Shown: piece by piece, positions 23,373 to 31,288 of the stretch
Layout: every line of letters begins with the position of its first letter
Position numbering within the stretch: position 1 is the stretch's first letter
Source: Bacilli bacterium
GTDB lineage: Bacteria > Bacillota_I > Bacilli_A > RF39 > UBA660
Assembly (NCBI GenBank): GCA_017617435.1
Contig: JAFZWF010000019.1
Span: 1-34,269 of the forward strand
Direction of reading: 5' to 3'
Length of the DNA stretch: 34,269 bases
Notes under the pieces: model-generated
Seen by the model: the letters and a program-made list of their open reading frames with translations, nothing else
What the model was told of the DNA's origin: nothing
Databases searched by the model: none
Position numbers and translations under genes: made by a program

Positions 23373-24803
23373 ATGAAAAATAAAAAGGGATTTACTATGA
23401 TAGAATTACTTGCCGTTATTGTTGTACTAGGTGTAATAATTAGTATAGCCTCTTTATCCATATCTAAAATAATGGAAAAAAATAAACAAAAAGCATATGA
23501 AACTAAGGTTGAAGTAATTTTAAAACAAGCGAAACAGTATGCCTATGATAATGAAAATATTTTCTATAATAGTGACAAAAGATTTGGTAATTATGTTTGT
23601 GAAGTTATCTCTGTTCAAGATTTAATTTCAGGTGGATACATTGATGCAAATGATAAAGAATTAGTTGATGATGTTAATGGGGATCAAGTTGTTATTACTA
23701 ATCCCTTAACACAAGAATCCATGACAACTTTAAATATTCTTTTATATATTAAATCTAAAGAAAGTCCAAGTTCACCAAAATATGATTCAGTTGGTATTTA
23801 TAATGGATCTATTGTTAGTGCACTTGACTTAGAAACTTCAGTTTGTAAGGTTGCTACAAATAAAGTTGTAAGTGAATTTGCTGATTCACAAACTGAACAA
23901 ACTATGACAATTGATAAAACTGGTACATACGTTATAGAAGCATGGGGTGCACAAGGTGGTGGAAACACTCAAGAAAACGGTGGATACGGCGCTTATGCTT
24001 ATGCTGAGGTTGATTTAACTGAAGGTCAAGTTTTATATATTAATGTAGGTGGCCAAGGAAACAATAATACAGGTGGATATAATGGTGGTGGAAATGCTGC
24101 TAATTCTGCTAACTATAAAGGTTATGGTGGAGGAGGAGCTACAAGTGTTGCTCTTCGTTCTGGTTTATTATCTACACTATCATCTAATGTAAGCGATATT
24201 TTACTTGTTGCTGCTGGTGGTGGTGGCGGAGGAACTAACGGTGCTGCTAATGGTGGTGCTGGTGGTGGTATCCGTGGAGTTAATGGTATAAATACTAATG
24301 CTGGTTCACAAGGTGGTTATGTTGGAACTGGTGCAAGTCAAACTGAAGCTGGGTATAATGCAACTCATACTGCTCAAAAAGGTTCTTTTGGACAAGGAGC
24401 AAATTACTATCCTACTGTTGATTCAAATAATGTTGCTTTAGGTGGAGCCGGAGGCGGCGGAGGCCTATATGGTGGTGGTGGATCTTGCCGTACTCATGCT
24501 GGTGCTGGTGGTGGATCTAGCTACATTGGAAATAGTGATTTAAGTAATGCAGCAGTATACTGTTATAACTGCGTTACTAGTTCTAATGAAAACACTAAAA
24601 CTATTGTAACAACAACTGTTGAAAATCAACCTGTTTCAAGAGCCGCTAAAATGGGTAATGGTTATGTAAAAATATCTCTTAAAGAAAAAGATTCTATTTT
24701 AACAATATTTGCATCTAATATTAGATATGATAATTCTCAAACTCATGTAAATTGTCAAGATGTACAATGTATGCTTGATCATATTGCAAGGCTTGTTAAA
24801 TAG
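23373..24803 (+). CDS. Pseudopilin 2 fused to an ALK-type glycine-rich domain
   Basis: The product is 476 aa. A class III prepilin signal KKGFTMIELLAVIVVLG is cut after Gly6, with Glu at mature +5. A pilin helix and small domain extend to about residue 168 with Cys76 and Cys158. Residues about 170-437 form a glycine-rich domain (IEAWGAQGGG, VLYINVGGQG, DILLVAAGGGGGG, GGAGGGGGLYGGGGS, GAGGGSSYIG, MGNGYVKISL) of the family also found in the extracellular part of ALK/LTK receptors. A C-terminal tail has Cys461 and Cys466. It is likely carried at the tip or along a short pilus-like fibre as a binding head (inference). It follows engB by 14 nt; the der promoter lies in its 3' end. Confidence 0.87.
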   Translation: MKNKKGFTMIELLAVIVVLGVIISIASLSISKIMEKNKQKAYETKVEVILKQAKQYAYDNENIFYNSDKRFGNYVCEVISVQDLISGGYIDANDKELVDDVNGDQVVITNPLTQESMTTLNILLYIKSKESPSSPKYDSVGIYNGSIVSALDLETSVCKVATNKVVSEFADSQTEQTMTIDKTGTYVIEAWGAQGGGNTQENGGYGAYAYAEVDLTEGQVLYINVGGQGNNNTGGYNGGGNAANSANYKGYGGGGATSVALRSGLLSTLSSNVSDILLVAAGGGGGGTNGAANGGAGGGIRGVNGINTNAGSQGGYVGTGASQTEAGYNATHTAQKGSFGQGANYYPTVDSNNVALGGAGGGGGLYGGGGSCRTHAGAGGGSSYIGNSDLSNAAVYCYNCVTSSNENTKTIVTTTVENQPVSRAAKMGNGYVKISLKEKDSILTIFASNIRYDNSQTHVNCQDVQCMLDHIARLVK

Positions 24804-24812
24804 TTATATAAT
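24784..24812 (+). promoter_or_regulatory. Promoter of der, inside the end of pseudopilin 2
   Basis: TTGCAA (24784-24789), 17-nt spacer, TATAAT (24807-24812). It has the same hexamers and spacing as the engB promoter. Confidence 0.7.
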
Positions 24813-24848
24813 AATTCACTAAATTAATTAAAGAAGGAGGTTTTATAT

Positions 24849-26156
24849 ATGAAAAAGACCATATGTATAATTGGTAAACCAAATGTTGGTAAATCATCAA
24901 TTTTTAATCGTATGATTAAAGATAATAAATCTATTATTATGGATACACCTGGTGTTACTAGAGACAGAATATATGGAACTTGTACATATAATAATAAATC
25001 CTTCTTTGTTATTGATACTGGTGGAATTGAGATTGGTCATAATGATTTTAATGAAGATATAAAAGTACAAGCTGAACTGGCTATCGATGAATCTGATTTA
25101 ATTATGTTTGTTGTTGATGGTAAGAACGGTTTAGATGCTAATGATTATTTAATAAAAGACATGCTACTTAAATCTGGTAAAGACGTTTTATTAGTTGTTA
25201 ATAAAATTGATAATGATTCAAGAAAAGATAATGTTTATGATTTTTATGAACTTGGTTTTGAACATATAATTGCTGTTAGTGCTGAACACAATATTGGTTT
25301 TAAAGAACTATTTGATTATTTAACACTAAATATGAATGAAAATGAAGAACCTGATGAAGGTATTTTAAAGTTTACAATTATTGGAAGACCTAATGTTGGA
25401 AAATCAAGTTTAATAAATGCTCTACTAAACGAAGATAGAGTAATTATTGGTGATGTTGCTGGTACTACAAGAGATGCTGTTGATACAAGATTTACTTATG
25501 ATAAAGAAGATTATATTGCTATTGATACAGCAGGAATGAGAAAAAAAGGTAAAATATACGAGGAAATTGAAAAGTACAGTTTAATTAGAACTTTAAAAGC
25601 TATTGAAAGATCTAATGTTTGTGTCTTAGTTATTGATGCTAAAGAGGGAATAATTGAACATGATAAACATATCGCAAGTTACGCTATTGATGCTGGTAAA
25701 GGTTTAGTTCTTGTTGTAAACAAATGGGATACTGTAAAAAATCCTGATCAAGAAATAAAAAAATGGAAGGATTTAATTGCTGCAGAATTTCAATTTATTC
25801 CATATGTAAATATTGTTTTCTTATCAGCACTTAATAAAAAAAGAATACATACATTAATGCCAGAAGTAATTAATGCTTATGAAAATAATAATAAAGAAAT
25901 TCCAACATCAATTTTAAATGACGTTATTACTGAAGCTGTTACTCTTCATCCAGCTCCTTCATATAAGGGTAAAAGACTTAAAATATATTTTGTAAGTCAA
26001 ACAGGAGTTAATCCTCCTAAATTTACTTTTAACGTTAATAACAAGGGCTTAGTTCATTTTAGTTATGAAAGATATTTAGAAAATAAAATACGTGAGAGTT
26101 TTGATCTTTCAGGTACACCAATTATTTTACAGTTTAAAAATAAAAGTGATCGATAA
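24849..26156 (+). CDS. der: GTPase Der (EngA)
   Basis: The product is 435 aa with two tandem G domains: GKPNVGKSS near the N terminus and GRPNVGKSS near residue 180, each with DTPG/DTAG-type G3 and NKxD G4 motifs (NKID, NKWD). A C-terminal KH-like domain follows. It is needed for 50S subunit assembly. The ribosome binding site is a strong AAGGAGG. Its position upstream of spoIVA and hbs agrees with Bacillus gene order, although gpsA, which normally lies between, is absent. Confidence 0.97.
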   Translation: MKKTICIIGKPNVGKSSIFNRMIKDNKSIIMDTPGVTRDRIYGTCTYNNKSFFVIDTGGIEIGHNDFNEDIKVQAELAIDESDLIMFVVDGKNGLDANDYLIKDMLLKSGKDVLLVVNKIDNDSRKDNVYDFYELGFEHIIAVSAEHNIGFKELFDYLTLNMNENEEPDEGILKFTIIGRPNVGKSSLINALLNEDRVIIGDVAGTTRDAVDTRFTYDKEDYIAIDTAGMRKKGKIYEEIEKYSLIRTLKAIERSNVCVLVIDAKEGIIEHDKHIASYAIDAGKGLVLVVNKWDTVKNPDQEIKKWKDLIAAEFQFIPYVNIVFLSALNKKRIHTLMPEVINAYENNNKEIPTSILNDVITEAVTLHPAPSYKGKRLKIYFVSQTGVNPPKFTFNVNNKGLVHFSYERYLENKIRESFDLSGTPIILQFKNKSDR

Positions 26157-26188
26157 AAATTTACTTATTTACTTAAGTAAATTTTTTT
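26157..26188 (+). terminator. Terminator of der
   Basis: Perfect stem AAATTTACTTA/TAAGTAAATTT with loop TTTACT, then T. Confidence 0.85.
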
Positions 26189-26195
26189 ATGTTTA

Positions 26196-26223
26196 ACTTT
26201 TTTGTGTTATTTATCATAGTATT
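26196..26223 (+). promoter_or_regulatory. Possible mother-cell (sigma-K-like) promoter for spoVIF
   Basis: AC (26196-26197), 17 nt, then CATAGTATT (26215-26223), close to the sigma-K pattern AC-N16/17-CATANNNTA. No good sigma-A pair is visible. The match is weak because the region is AT-rich. Confidence 0.3.
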
Positions 26224-26242
26224 AATTAGGGTGAATTTTTAA

Positions 26243-26485
26243 ATGTCTCTAAATGATAATTTTTTTGAAAAAGTTAAACAAAAAACTAATGTTGATAAAA
26301 ACACTATCTATAGATTAGCTGAAAAATTAAATAACGGTCATATGAAAGATGAAAACACAATAAAGGAAATTATTGATACTCTTAGTAAGATGACAGGAAA
26401 AAGTGTTTCAAAAGAAACAAGTGATAAAATAATATCTAAAATACAAAACGATAATATTCCAAAAGGAATAGATAAAATGTTTTAA
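26243..26485 (+). CDS. spoVIF: Stage VI sporulation protein F-like (SpoVIF)
   Basis: The product is 80 aa. FFEKVKQKTNVDKNTIYRLA, then KDENTIKEIIDTLSKMTGK and a PKGIDKMF-type end, follow the SpoVIF family (small soluble proteins acting in spore coat maturation, made in the mother cell). Start ATG 26243 after GGGTGA. It is transcribed alone or with pseudopilin 3, 77 nt downstream. Its place between der and spoIVA supports the assignment. Short proteins give limited signal, so the family call is good but not certain. Confidence 0.78.
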   Translation: MSLNDNFFEKVKQKTNVDKNTIYRLAEKLNNGHMKDENTIKEIIDTLSKMTGKSVSKETSDKIISKIQNDNIPKGIDKMF

Positions 26486-26562
26486 TTGACACTATTATTG
26501 TTTAGCACACTTTTATATTTTTTAAAATATATGGTATTATATAAATGATAATAGGTGATGGT

Positions 26563-27042
26563 ATGAAGAAAAATGGATTTACATTAATAGAACTTTTAGG
26601 TGTAATTGTTATTTTGGGTATAATTATTACAATAACAATAACAAAAGTTGTACCTATCATGAATAGATCAAAATCTAAGGCATTTATAAATGATGCAATT
26701 ATTTTTTCTGAAGCTGGGAGAAATAAGTACTCAGATAATAAAATGAATCAGGTGGATACAGGGAATTTATTTAGTGGAACATCTAATGTAAATACTAAGT
26801 GTTATTCAATAGAAAGTTCTTTAATAGGACCTTACGCATCAACTGGAAATGATAATATAGTTGGTTCTGTTGAGGTGTGTGCAACTTCTGCTTGTAATTT
26901 TACTTCAAAGATATGGGTTTCTAACGGAAAATACAATATAGCTGCAGTTGAATACGAAAACTTAAAAAGTTTAAATAAATCTGTACTTGAAAGTACAACA
27001 TATTCAGAAAATTTCTTAACATGTGGAGTTGATGTAAGTTAA
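26563..27042 (+). CDS. Type IV pilin-like (pseudopilin) protein 3
   Basis: The product is 159 aa. The class III signal is KNGFTLIELLGVIVILG with Glu at mature +5, followed by a long hydrophobic helix and amphipathic region. The globular part has four Cys (CYSIESS, VEVCATSAC, LTCGVD) that could form two disulfides. Start ATG 26563 after AGGTGATG; the upstream in-frame ATG 26545 precedes that site. It lies between two sporulation genes and ends at its own terminator. Whether it is used in vegetative cells or in sporulation cannot be told. Confidence 0.87.
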   Translation: MKKNGFTLIELLGVIVILGIIITITITKVVPIMNRSKSKAFINDAIIFSEAGRNKYSDNKMNQVDTGNLFSGTSNVNTKCYSIESSLIGPYASTGNDNIVGSVEVCATSACNFTSKIWVSNGKYNIAAVEYENLKSLNKSVLESTTYSENFLTCGVDVS

Positions 27043-27071
27043 AACAATATATAAAAATATATTGTTTTTTT
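27041..27071 (+). terminator. Terminator of pseudopilin 3
   Basis: Perfect 12-bp stem AAAACAATATAT/ATATATTGTTTT with loop AAAA, then T. Confidence 0.85.
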
Positions 27072-27078
27072 ATTTTTG

Positions 27079-27107
27079 TAATATAGATATCTATATATTC
27101 ATATATT
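27079..27107 (+). promoter_or_regulatory. Candidate sigma-E promoter of spoIVA
   Basis: TAATATA (27079-27085), 14-nt spacer, CATATATT (27100-27107). This fits the sigma-E consensus (-35 KMATATT, -10 CATACAnT) at the expected spacing, 23 nt before the start. No sigma-A -35 at 17 nt is seen. Confidence 0.5.
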
Positions 27108-27130
27108 TAACTAGATGAAAGAGGTTATAT

Positions 27131-28609
27131 ATGAAGAAGAAGGATATTATTGAAGCTATATCAGCTCGTGGTGGGGGAGAAATATACTTAGGTGTTGTAG
27201 GTCCTGTTAGAGTAGGTAAGTCAACATTTATAAAAAGATTTATTGAAAACTTAGTTGTACCTAATATATCTGATGAGTTTACAAAAAAGAAATGTTTAGA
27301 TGAAATACCACAAACTGCAGAAGGTAAAACTATTATGACAACTGAACCTAAATTTGTTCCTTCAAATGGTGCTGTGATTTCGATTGATAAATTTGAAACA
27401 AATATAAAGCTAGTTGATTGTGTTGGTTATGTTATAAAAGACGCTAATGGTTATGAAGATGAAAATGGAAATCCTAGAATGGTTAAAACTCCGTGGTTTC
27501 CTGATTCAATACCTTTTATTGAAGCGGCTGAAATTGGAACTCAAAAGGTTATTGAAGATCATGCTACTATTGGTATAGTTGTAACAACTGATGGTTCATT
27601 TGGTGAACTTAATAGATCATCATATATTGAAGCAGAAGAAAAAATTGTAGAAGAGTTAACACAAATAAATAAACCATTTATTGTTCTTTTAAATTCTAAA
27701 ACTCCAAATGCTGATAAAACAATAGAACTAAAGGATGAACTTGAATCTAAGTATCAAGTTCCTGTTGTTCCACTTGATATCGAAAACATGCGCGAAGCAG
27801 ATATCATGAACGTATTAAGAATTTCACTTGATGAGTTTCCAGTTATAGACATTGAATTTAATATGCCAAAATGGATTAGCGCACTTCCAAATTCAAGTGA
27901 TATAAAACTATCTTATATTTCTAGTATTAAAAATACTGTTACTACCGTAAATAAACTTAAAGATGTGAACGATGTCATAAAGAATTTTGAGAATAATGAT
28001 TATATAAAAGAGGCATATATAAGTGAACTAAATCCATCTACTGGAATAGTAAAGATTAATATTTGCGAGAAAGATAATTTATTTAGTGATGTTTTATCAA
28101 GTATCATTGGTGATGAACAAATGACTAGATCTCGTGTTATTAATATCTTTACAACTTATAAAGAAACAAAAGAAGAATACGAATCTGTTAAAAAAGCTAT
28201 GGTTATGGCTGATACTACAGGATACGGTATTTTATATCCGACTCTTAAAGATATGAGACTTCAAACTCCAGAAGTAATTAAACAAGGTTCAAGATATGGA
28301 GTTAAACTAAAAGCTATTGCATCAAGCTTTCACTTAATTAAAGTTGATGTTGAATCTACATTTGAACCGATAATAGGTTCTGAGACCCAAAGTAAAGAAT
28401 TAATTGATTACATTATGAAAGATTATGAAACTAATCCAGAAGAAATATGGCATAGTGAAATATTTGGTAGAAGTTTAGATGCTATAGTTAAAGAAGGCAT
28501 TCAAGCTAAACTATCTTTAATGCCTGATCATACAAGAAATAAACTTTCACAAACTGTTACAAAAATAGTAAATAAAGGAGCTAATAATTTAATAGCTATA
28601 GTCATCTAG
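27131..28609 (+). CDS. spoIVA: Stage IV sporulation protein A, spore coat ATPase
   Basis: The 492-aa product is full length and close to Bacillus SpoIVA throughout. It has ISARGGGEIYLGVVGPVR with Walker A GPVRVGKST, GKTIMTTEPKFVP, LVDCVGY, the middle domain, and a C terminus with EGIQAKLSLMPDH and a hydrophobic end LIAIVI. It polymerises by ATP hydrolysis on the forespore surface to form the coat basement layer in the mother cell. Start ATG 27131 after AAAGAGG. Its presence is strong evidence for a genuine sporulation pathway. No clear terminator follows, so read-through into HU is possible. Confidence 0.98.
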   Translation: MKKKDIIEAISARGGGEIYLGVVGPVRVGKSTFIKRFIENLVVPNISDEFTKKKCLDEIPQTAEGKTIMTTEPKFVPSNGAVISIDKFETNIKLVDCVGYVIKDANGYEDENGNPRMVKTPWFPDSIPFIEAAEIGTQKVIEDHATIGIVVTTDGSFGELNRSSYIEAEEKIVEELTQINKPFIVLLNSKTPNADKTIELKDELESKYQVPVVPLDIENMREADIMNVLRISLDEFPVIDIEFNMPKWISALPNSSDIKLSYISSIKNTVTTVNKLKDVNDVIKNFENNDYIKEAYISELNPSTGIVKINICEKDNLFSDVLSSIIGDEQMTRSRVINIFTTYKETKEEYESVKKAMVMADTTGYGILYPTLKDMRLQTPEVIKQGSRYGVKLKAIASSFHLIKVDVESTFEPIIGSETQSKELIDYIMKDYETNPEEIWHSEIFGRSLDAIVKEGIQAKLSLMPDHTRNKLSQTVTKIVNKGANNLIAIVI

Positions 28610-28682
28610 TTAAGTAAATGTATAGATAAAGTAAACATAGTGTTATATATAGTAAAAAAACGCATATATATCATGATTTTTC

Positions 28683-28711
28683 TTGATTTTAAATAAAGTT
28701 TTTGCTAATCT
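28683..28711 (+). promoter_or_regulatory. Promoter of the HU gene
   Basis: TTGATT (28683-28688), 17-nt spacer ending TGC, TAATCT (28706-28711). The leader contains a small hairpin AAGGG/CCCTT (28720-28734) with no T tail. The rest of 28610-28766 shows nothing else. Confidence 0.55.
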
Positions 28712-28766
28712 TAATATGTAAGGGTAAAGCCCTTCGTGATAATAATTCTATGGGAGGTATTAGATT

Positions 28767-29039
28767 ATGTCAAAAGCTGAATTAGTTGAAATTATTGCTT
28801 CAAAAGCTGGTCTTACTAAAGCTGACGCTGCTCGTGCTTTAGATGCTACTATTGAAGGTATTACAACTGGTCTTAAAAAACAAGGAAAGGTTGCTTTAGT
28901 TGGATTCGGAACTTTCTCTGCTAAAAAAAGAGCTGCTAGAGAAGGAATTAATCCATTAACTAAAAAAGCTATTAAAATTCCTGCTAAGACTGTTGCATCT
29001 TTCAAAGCTGGAAGCAAATTAAAAGACGCATTAAATTAA
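28767..29039 (+). CDS. hup: DNA-binding protein HU
   Basis: The product is 90 aa, the normal HU size. The N-terminal helix pair KAELVEIIASKAGLTKADA, GFGTFSAKKRAAREGINP on the beta arm, and the KIPAKTVASFKAGSKLK end are diagnostic. It bends and compacts DNA as a dimer. The coding sequence is richer in GCT/AAA codons than its neighbours, as expected for a highly expressed gene. The ribosome binding site is GGGAGG. Placement after spoIVA matches Bacillus (hbs). Confidence 0.97.
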   Translation: MSKAELVEIIASKAGLTKADAARALDATIEGITTGLKKQGKVALVGFGTFSAKKRAAREGINPLTKKAIKIPAKTVASFKAGSKLKDALN

Positions 29040-29048
29040 TCTAATCAT

Positions 29049-29075
29049 AAAAAACTGACATTTGTCAGTTTTTTA
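29049..29075 (+). terminator. Terminator of the HU gene
   Basis: Stem AAAACTGACA/TGTCAGTTTT, T tail. Confidence 0.88.
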
Positions 29076-29174
29076 TTTGCTCTAAATTTACACATATTTA
29101 CGTGTATAATAATATATATTTATATATAATGTATATGTCCATATATAATAGAGATAGAAAAAGGAGTATTTGTA

Positions 29175-31184
29175 ATGAAAAAGAAAGAAATACAAAGAGA
29201 AGATATTAATGATGTAAACGAATCTAATTCTTTAGGTAGTGATATTAACGTTACTAACGGAAAGAAAGTTTGTTTTTTAAAAAGATTATCAAGGAAAAAG
29301 AAAATAATACTAGGTATTATTTGTTTACTTATTATGGTTGCAGCTGCAGTTTTAATTGTTCTTTTAGTTAATAAAGATAAAGATGATTCTAGCGATTCAA
29401 GTATTAAATATAAGGAATTATCTACAGCTGAATACCAAAAAAGGGTTAACGAATACGGTGAATTTGTTAAATCCGTAATGCTTGATTATTATGATAAAAA
29501 TAATAAATATCCTGTTGCTTTAGATATTATGGATTTAATTGAATCTGATAAAATAGATTGTGATGTATATATAAATAACAGTGTTGGTTATTTATTTGTT
29601 AATAAGTGCGTTATAAAAGGTTATACATATGATGGTGGTATATCTTATAGTTATGGTGAAGAGAAAAAAGATATTCCTACTATAATACCTGATGATAATG
29701 ATGAAGAAGGTATTTTAGTTGTTGATAAAAAGACTATTAATGATAACTTAAAGTATGATGGTAAGAATTATAATGCAAACGGTGAATATAAAATCAAAGA
29801 TAATAGTTTAAGCGATTTTGATTTATATTTTTTAAAAAGATCAAATAATAAACAAAACATGATTTATAGTCCACTTGCTGCTAAGTATGCTTTATCTATG
29901 CTTGATGATGGAGCAGATGGTGATTCAAAAACTCAGCTTGATAATGTTATAGGAAGTTATAAAGCTAAAAAATATACGAATAATAAAAATATGTCTGTTG
30001 CTAATGCTTTATTTATAAAGAATTCATTTAAAAATGATATTAACGAATCTTATATAAATAATGTTTCTCAGAAATATGATGCAGATGTTAAGTTTGATTC
30101 TTTTGAAAGTGCAGATGTAGTTAATTCGTATGTTTCTGATAAAACTTATGATTTAATTAAAAATGTTGCAGATGATATTTCATCTTTAGATTATATACTT
30201 CTTAATACAGTTGCAATTGATATGGAATGGGTAAAAACCATTAAACCTGTAAAACTTGATTATCTTGTTACTTTTAGTCATGAAGATTTCAGAGAGTATG
30301 TAAGTTCTTTACATTTAAGTGACTATATTGGCATTAAATTTGAAGGTTTATCAAATAAAGTTACAACAAGTGATTTTAAAGCTGTTGCAAATAAATATGA
30401 TATTGTTAAAACTCTTGGTGAAGATAACATTAGAAAAACTGTTAAAGAAGATTATTCTAAATTTTTAGAAGAAAATAGATGTGAATATTCTGATAAAGAA
30501 TTAAAAGAAGCAAAAGATAATATTGATTCATATATTGATACATATATTAGTGAAATAGATAAAGGCTATAAATATATTAGTAGTTCAACTGATTTTAATT
30601 TTTATGAAGACTCTAGCGTTAAAGTGTTTGCAAAAGATTTAAAAACATATAATGGTATAACACTACAGTATGTCGGTATCATGCCAAAAGTAAGTAGTTT
30701 ATCTGACTATGTTAAAAAAATAAATGCTTCAGAATTAAATGATATAATCAAGAATATTAAACCTATTGAATTAAGTAGTTTTGAAGAAGGCTATATAACT
30801 GTTATAACTGGTTATGCACCTTTATTTGCATTTAACTATAACATGGATTTAACAAATTATTTTAAAAGTTTAGGTATTACTGATGTATTTGATTCAACTA
30901 AGTCAAATCTATCTAAACTATCAAGTTCTTCTTATATAAGCTCTGCAAAACAAAGTACTACTATAGAATTTTCAAACGAAGGAATTAAAGCTGCTTCAGC
31001 TGTTATGATTGGAGGAGCTGGAGATGCTGGTTGTGGCTATGATTACTTATATAAAGTTCCTGTTAAAAATATAGATTTAACATTTAATAGACCTTATATG
31101 TTTATTATAAGAGATAAGAGTTCTGGTGAGGTTTGGTTTGCTGGAACAGTATACCAACCAAATGAATATACTGAAAAATATTAA
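29175..31184 (+). CDS. Membrane-anchored serpin with an extra N-terminal domain
   Basis: The product is 669 aa. A cytoplasmic head (1-41) and a membrane anchor (42-66) precede an outer domain (84-160) with a helix, KYPVALDIMDLIESDKIDC and a two-Cys beta part that resembles pseudopilin globular domains. A serpin fold occupies about 205-664: IYSPLAAKYALSMLDDGA, ANALFI, LNTVAIDMEW, LTNYFKSLGITDVFDSTKSN, hinge NEGIKAASAV (601-610), then LTFNRPYMFIIRD and FAGTVYQP. The core is longer than the usual 370-400 residues because of an insert around 360-480. The hinge has small residues at P12-P9, as in inhibitory serpins, but Ile at P14. The target protease is unknown. The ribosome binding site is AAGGAG. 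Confidence 0.88.
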   Translation: MKKKEIQREDINDVNESNSLGSDINVTNGKKVCFLKRLSRKKKIILGIICLLIMVAAAVLIVLLVNKDKDDSSDSSIKYKELSTAEYQKRVNEYGEFVKSVMLDYYDKNNKYPVALDIMDLIESDKIDCDVYINNSVGYLFVNKCVIKGYTYDGGISYSYGEEKKDIPTIIPDDNDEEGILVVDKKTINDNLKYDGKNYNANGEYKIKDNSLSDFDLYFLKRSNNKQNMIYSPLAAKYALSMLDDGADGDSKTQLDNVIGSYKAKKYTNNKNMSVANALFIKNSFKNDINESYINNVSQKYDADVKFDSFESADVVNSYVSDKTYDLIKNVADDISSLDYILLNTVAIDMEWVKTIKPVKLDYLVTFSHEDFREYVSSLHLSDYIGIKFEGLSNKVTTSDFKAVANKYDIVKTLGEDNIRKTVKEDYSKFLEENRCEYSDKELKEAKDNIDSYIDTYISEIDKGYKYISSSTDFNFYEDSSVKVFAKDLKTYNGITLQYVGIMPKVSSLSDYVKKINASELNDIIKNIKPIELSSFEEGYITVITGYAPLFAFNYNMDLTNYFKSLGITDVFDSTKSNLSKLSSSSYISSAKQSTTIEFSNEGIKAASAVMIGGAGDAGCGYDYLYKVPVKNIDLTFNRPYMFIIRDKSSGEVWFAGTVYQPNEYTEKY

Positions 31185-31191
31185 AAAATAG

Positions 31192-31224
31192 AAACATGAT
31201 TATTCACTGATAATCATGTTTTTT
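31192..31224 (+). terminator. Terminator of the serpin gene
   Basis: 12-bp stem AAACATGATTAT/ATAATCATGTTT with loop TCACTG, then T. Confidence 0.88.
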
Positions 31225-31231
31225 AAATTTA

Positions 31232-31260
31232 TTGATAAAAAATTTAAATGGTGATATATT
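31232..31260 (+). promoter_or_regulatory. Promoter of the gene at 31289
   Basis: TTGATA (31232-31237), 17-nt spacer ending TGA, TATATT (31255-31260). Confidence 0.65.
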
Positions 31261-31288
31261 TTATACATGATAAGGAGAGTTAAATAGA

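Noticed and set aside
23930-24680. Glycine-codon-rich tract as a tandem DNA repeat or assembly artefact
   Set aside because: The GGT/GGA runs are irregular, the frame stays open, and conserved non-glycine landmarks of the glycine-rich domain are in order.
28760-29017. Open frame on the minus strand opposite the HU gene
   Set aside because: It mirrors the repetitive codon pattern of HU, has no ribosome binding site, and HU itself is certain.
29076-29174. Several promoter-like elements before the serpin gene, including a sigma-E/K-like CATATATA
   Set aside because: The region is almost pure A/T, many hexamers match by chance, and no -35/-10 pair stands out at a proper spacing.
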